A DNA stretch of 64,000 bases. Source: Penelope pileata (lineage: Eukaryota; Chordata; Aves; Galliformes; Cracidae). The stretch lies in assembly GCA_013396635.1 (NCBI GenBank), contig WBMW01003911.1, forward strand, positions 998,920 through 1,062,919, in the 5' to 3' direction. The notes under the pieces are model-generated. The model searched no databases. It saw only the letters and a list, made by a program, of their open reading frames with translations, and had not been told where the DNA came from. The translations under genes and the position numbers were made by a program. Shown in pieces: positions 62,783 to 64,000 of the stretch (position 1 is the first letter of the stretch; every line of letters starts with the position of its first letter).

Positions 62783-64000
62783 CCCTTTTACCACCCTTTT
62801 CACCTCCCTAGATTTCCTACCTAAAAATTACCATAGTCAGATTTATGCTTGTCTACTGCAATATATCACTCCATGGCAGGAAAAAAAAAAAAAAAAAAAG
62901 GAAAAAGAGGTTAAACTTTGTACCAGACACAACGGATACTGTTCATAACAGCCTAATAACATGCATATATTTTGGAACTTATTTGTATGTGTATGTACAT
63001 TAGTTTTAAAAACATTAATATTGCAGTAGCTATTAATAAAAAATAAAAGTACTGTAAAATGAAAAAAGAAACATCCCTTCTTGAAAATAAGCATAGAATA
63101 TAATACTTATGACGAGGGATAATACTCTTTTGAATATTAAATCAGTTCGTACCTTTTCCCTTGCTAAATTTGCTGTGCATCAAACTCCTCTGTAAATAGC
63201 GAAAATTTTGTGAGCAGACAATGCATCCATTGCATACTTGCAAAACACATTGACTACAGGAGCAAATAACTGTATTTGAAACATATTCATAGGCCAGACA
63301 CTAAGAAAAGAGGTGATGGTGGGAAAGCTTTGGGAAAAGAGATTATGCTTATTTGCCTTTTTGTGCCAGTGGGCCGCATACTGAGGCTGCAGGGAAGTAA
63401 ACATTCCAGTTAAGCAGCATTCCTCTATATCTTTTCAAAGCCTCTGTGGAGACTGAAGTAGAAATCACTTATTTGTGGTTGAGAAAATAGCATGGACTCC
63501 TGCATTAAATTTTAAATAAATTCTGCCCACAAGATGATAAGATGCTTAAATCAAATGCTGAGACGTTACCCATCTGAGCAATGCATTAGGAGCATAAAAT
63601 GTGATTCAGCATGCTGTGAAGCCTAAGCTCTAGTACTCAGCAAAGATAGTGGGCCTGTTGCTCTCAAGACTAAATTATGTTTTGTTGCAAGTTTTATAAC
63701 AGAATAAAACTAGGATTGCAGTGAATCATTCTCCCTGCAAAATTCATTCCAACATTTTTCTAATCGCTAGATTGATTTCTAGATTTTAAGAGCTCAGACT
63801 ACATGCAGATGAAAAATGGTTCATATTCCTTCAATACAAAAGCAAGGCAATTTTTTTCCTTCTTCTGGACTACATTTACAGTGTATTTAAATTACAGATT
63901 ATTAGAAAGTGTTTTCCATATTTGTGTTGCTGTTAATGCCTCCATCTCTAACTGCTGAGAGATCTTAAGCGTAACAGAGACATGGGGGCAATTCTTTGCC

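Larger units (their letters stand above)
50231..64000. other. intergenic DNA upstream of EPS15, no gene recognised
   Basis: Nearly 14 kb above the promoter with no convincing exon of any known family on either strand. All open frames are short and composition-driven. Contents: a G run with an adjacent gap, an (AAC)n microsatellite, a hairpin at 56535-56565, a 24-bp tandem duplication, poly-A at 62881-62899 and possible old dispersed repeats. By known vertebrate gene order the next gene this way might be OSBPL9, but nothing of it is seen here. Confidence 0.6.

Noticed and set aside
1..64000. CRISPR arrays, prokaryotic operons, tRNA or rRNA genes, endogenous retrovirus genes
   Set aside because: None seen. 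The intron-exon structure and base composition are those of a vertebrate nuclear genome, and no cloverleaf, repeat-spacer array or retroviral gene motif was recognised.

Overview
The window is vertebrate nuclear DNA. It carries one recognisable protein-coding gene, EPS15 (epidermal growth factor receptor substrate 15, an endocytic clathrin adaptor), on the minus strand. All 25 coding exons could be placed by translation and canonical GT-AG splice sites. They run from the ATG at 49867 to the TGA at 6387-6389 and give a 918-residue protein. The coding region spans only about 43.5 kb, whereas the human gene is known to be several times longer. Few transposable elements are recognisable, and the intergenic DNA is AT-rich apart from a CpG island at the promoter. 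Together with possible degraded CR1-like fragments, this suggests a bird. The species cannot be named from the sequence, and a non-avian sauropsid is not excluded.

Layout, low to high coordinate. 1-3.5 kb: intergenic or distal DNA with no recognisable gene. About 3.5-6.39 kb: probable EPS15 3' UTR, with AATAAA signals on the minus strand near 4.62 kb and a cluster of three near 3.53-3.56 kb. 6.39-17.7 kb: exons 25 to 15, encoding the ubiquitin-interacting motifs, the DPF-repeat AP-2-binding tail, the Crk-type proline motif and the end of the coiled coil. 17.7-27.9 kb: exons 14-12 (coiled coil) separated by long introns. 31.4-44.2 kb: exons 11-2 (three EH domains). 44.2-49.8 kb: intron 1. 49.6-50.2 kb: CpG island holding exon 1 and the promoter. 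50.2-64 kb: upstream intergenic DNA with no recognisable exon, a 16-base N gap beside a 20-base G run, and a few degraded repeat-like blocks.

The gene model is internally consistent. Every exon joins in phase, every intron is GT...AG, and the product aligns end to end with what is known of vertebrate EPS15. The main points worth a second look are four. Exon 9 encodes a linker between EH2 and EH3 about 37 residues longer than the human EPS15 linker and resembling the paralogue EPS15L1. A short upstream ORF overlaps the EPS15 start codon. One DPF motif has been lost and a human segment before the DPF tail has no counterpart. Several intronic palindromes are present. No mobile-element system, CRISPR array, RNA gene or novel multi-gene system was found.
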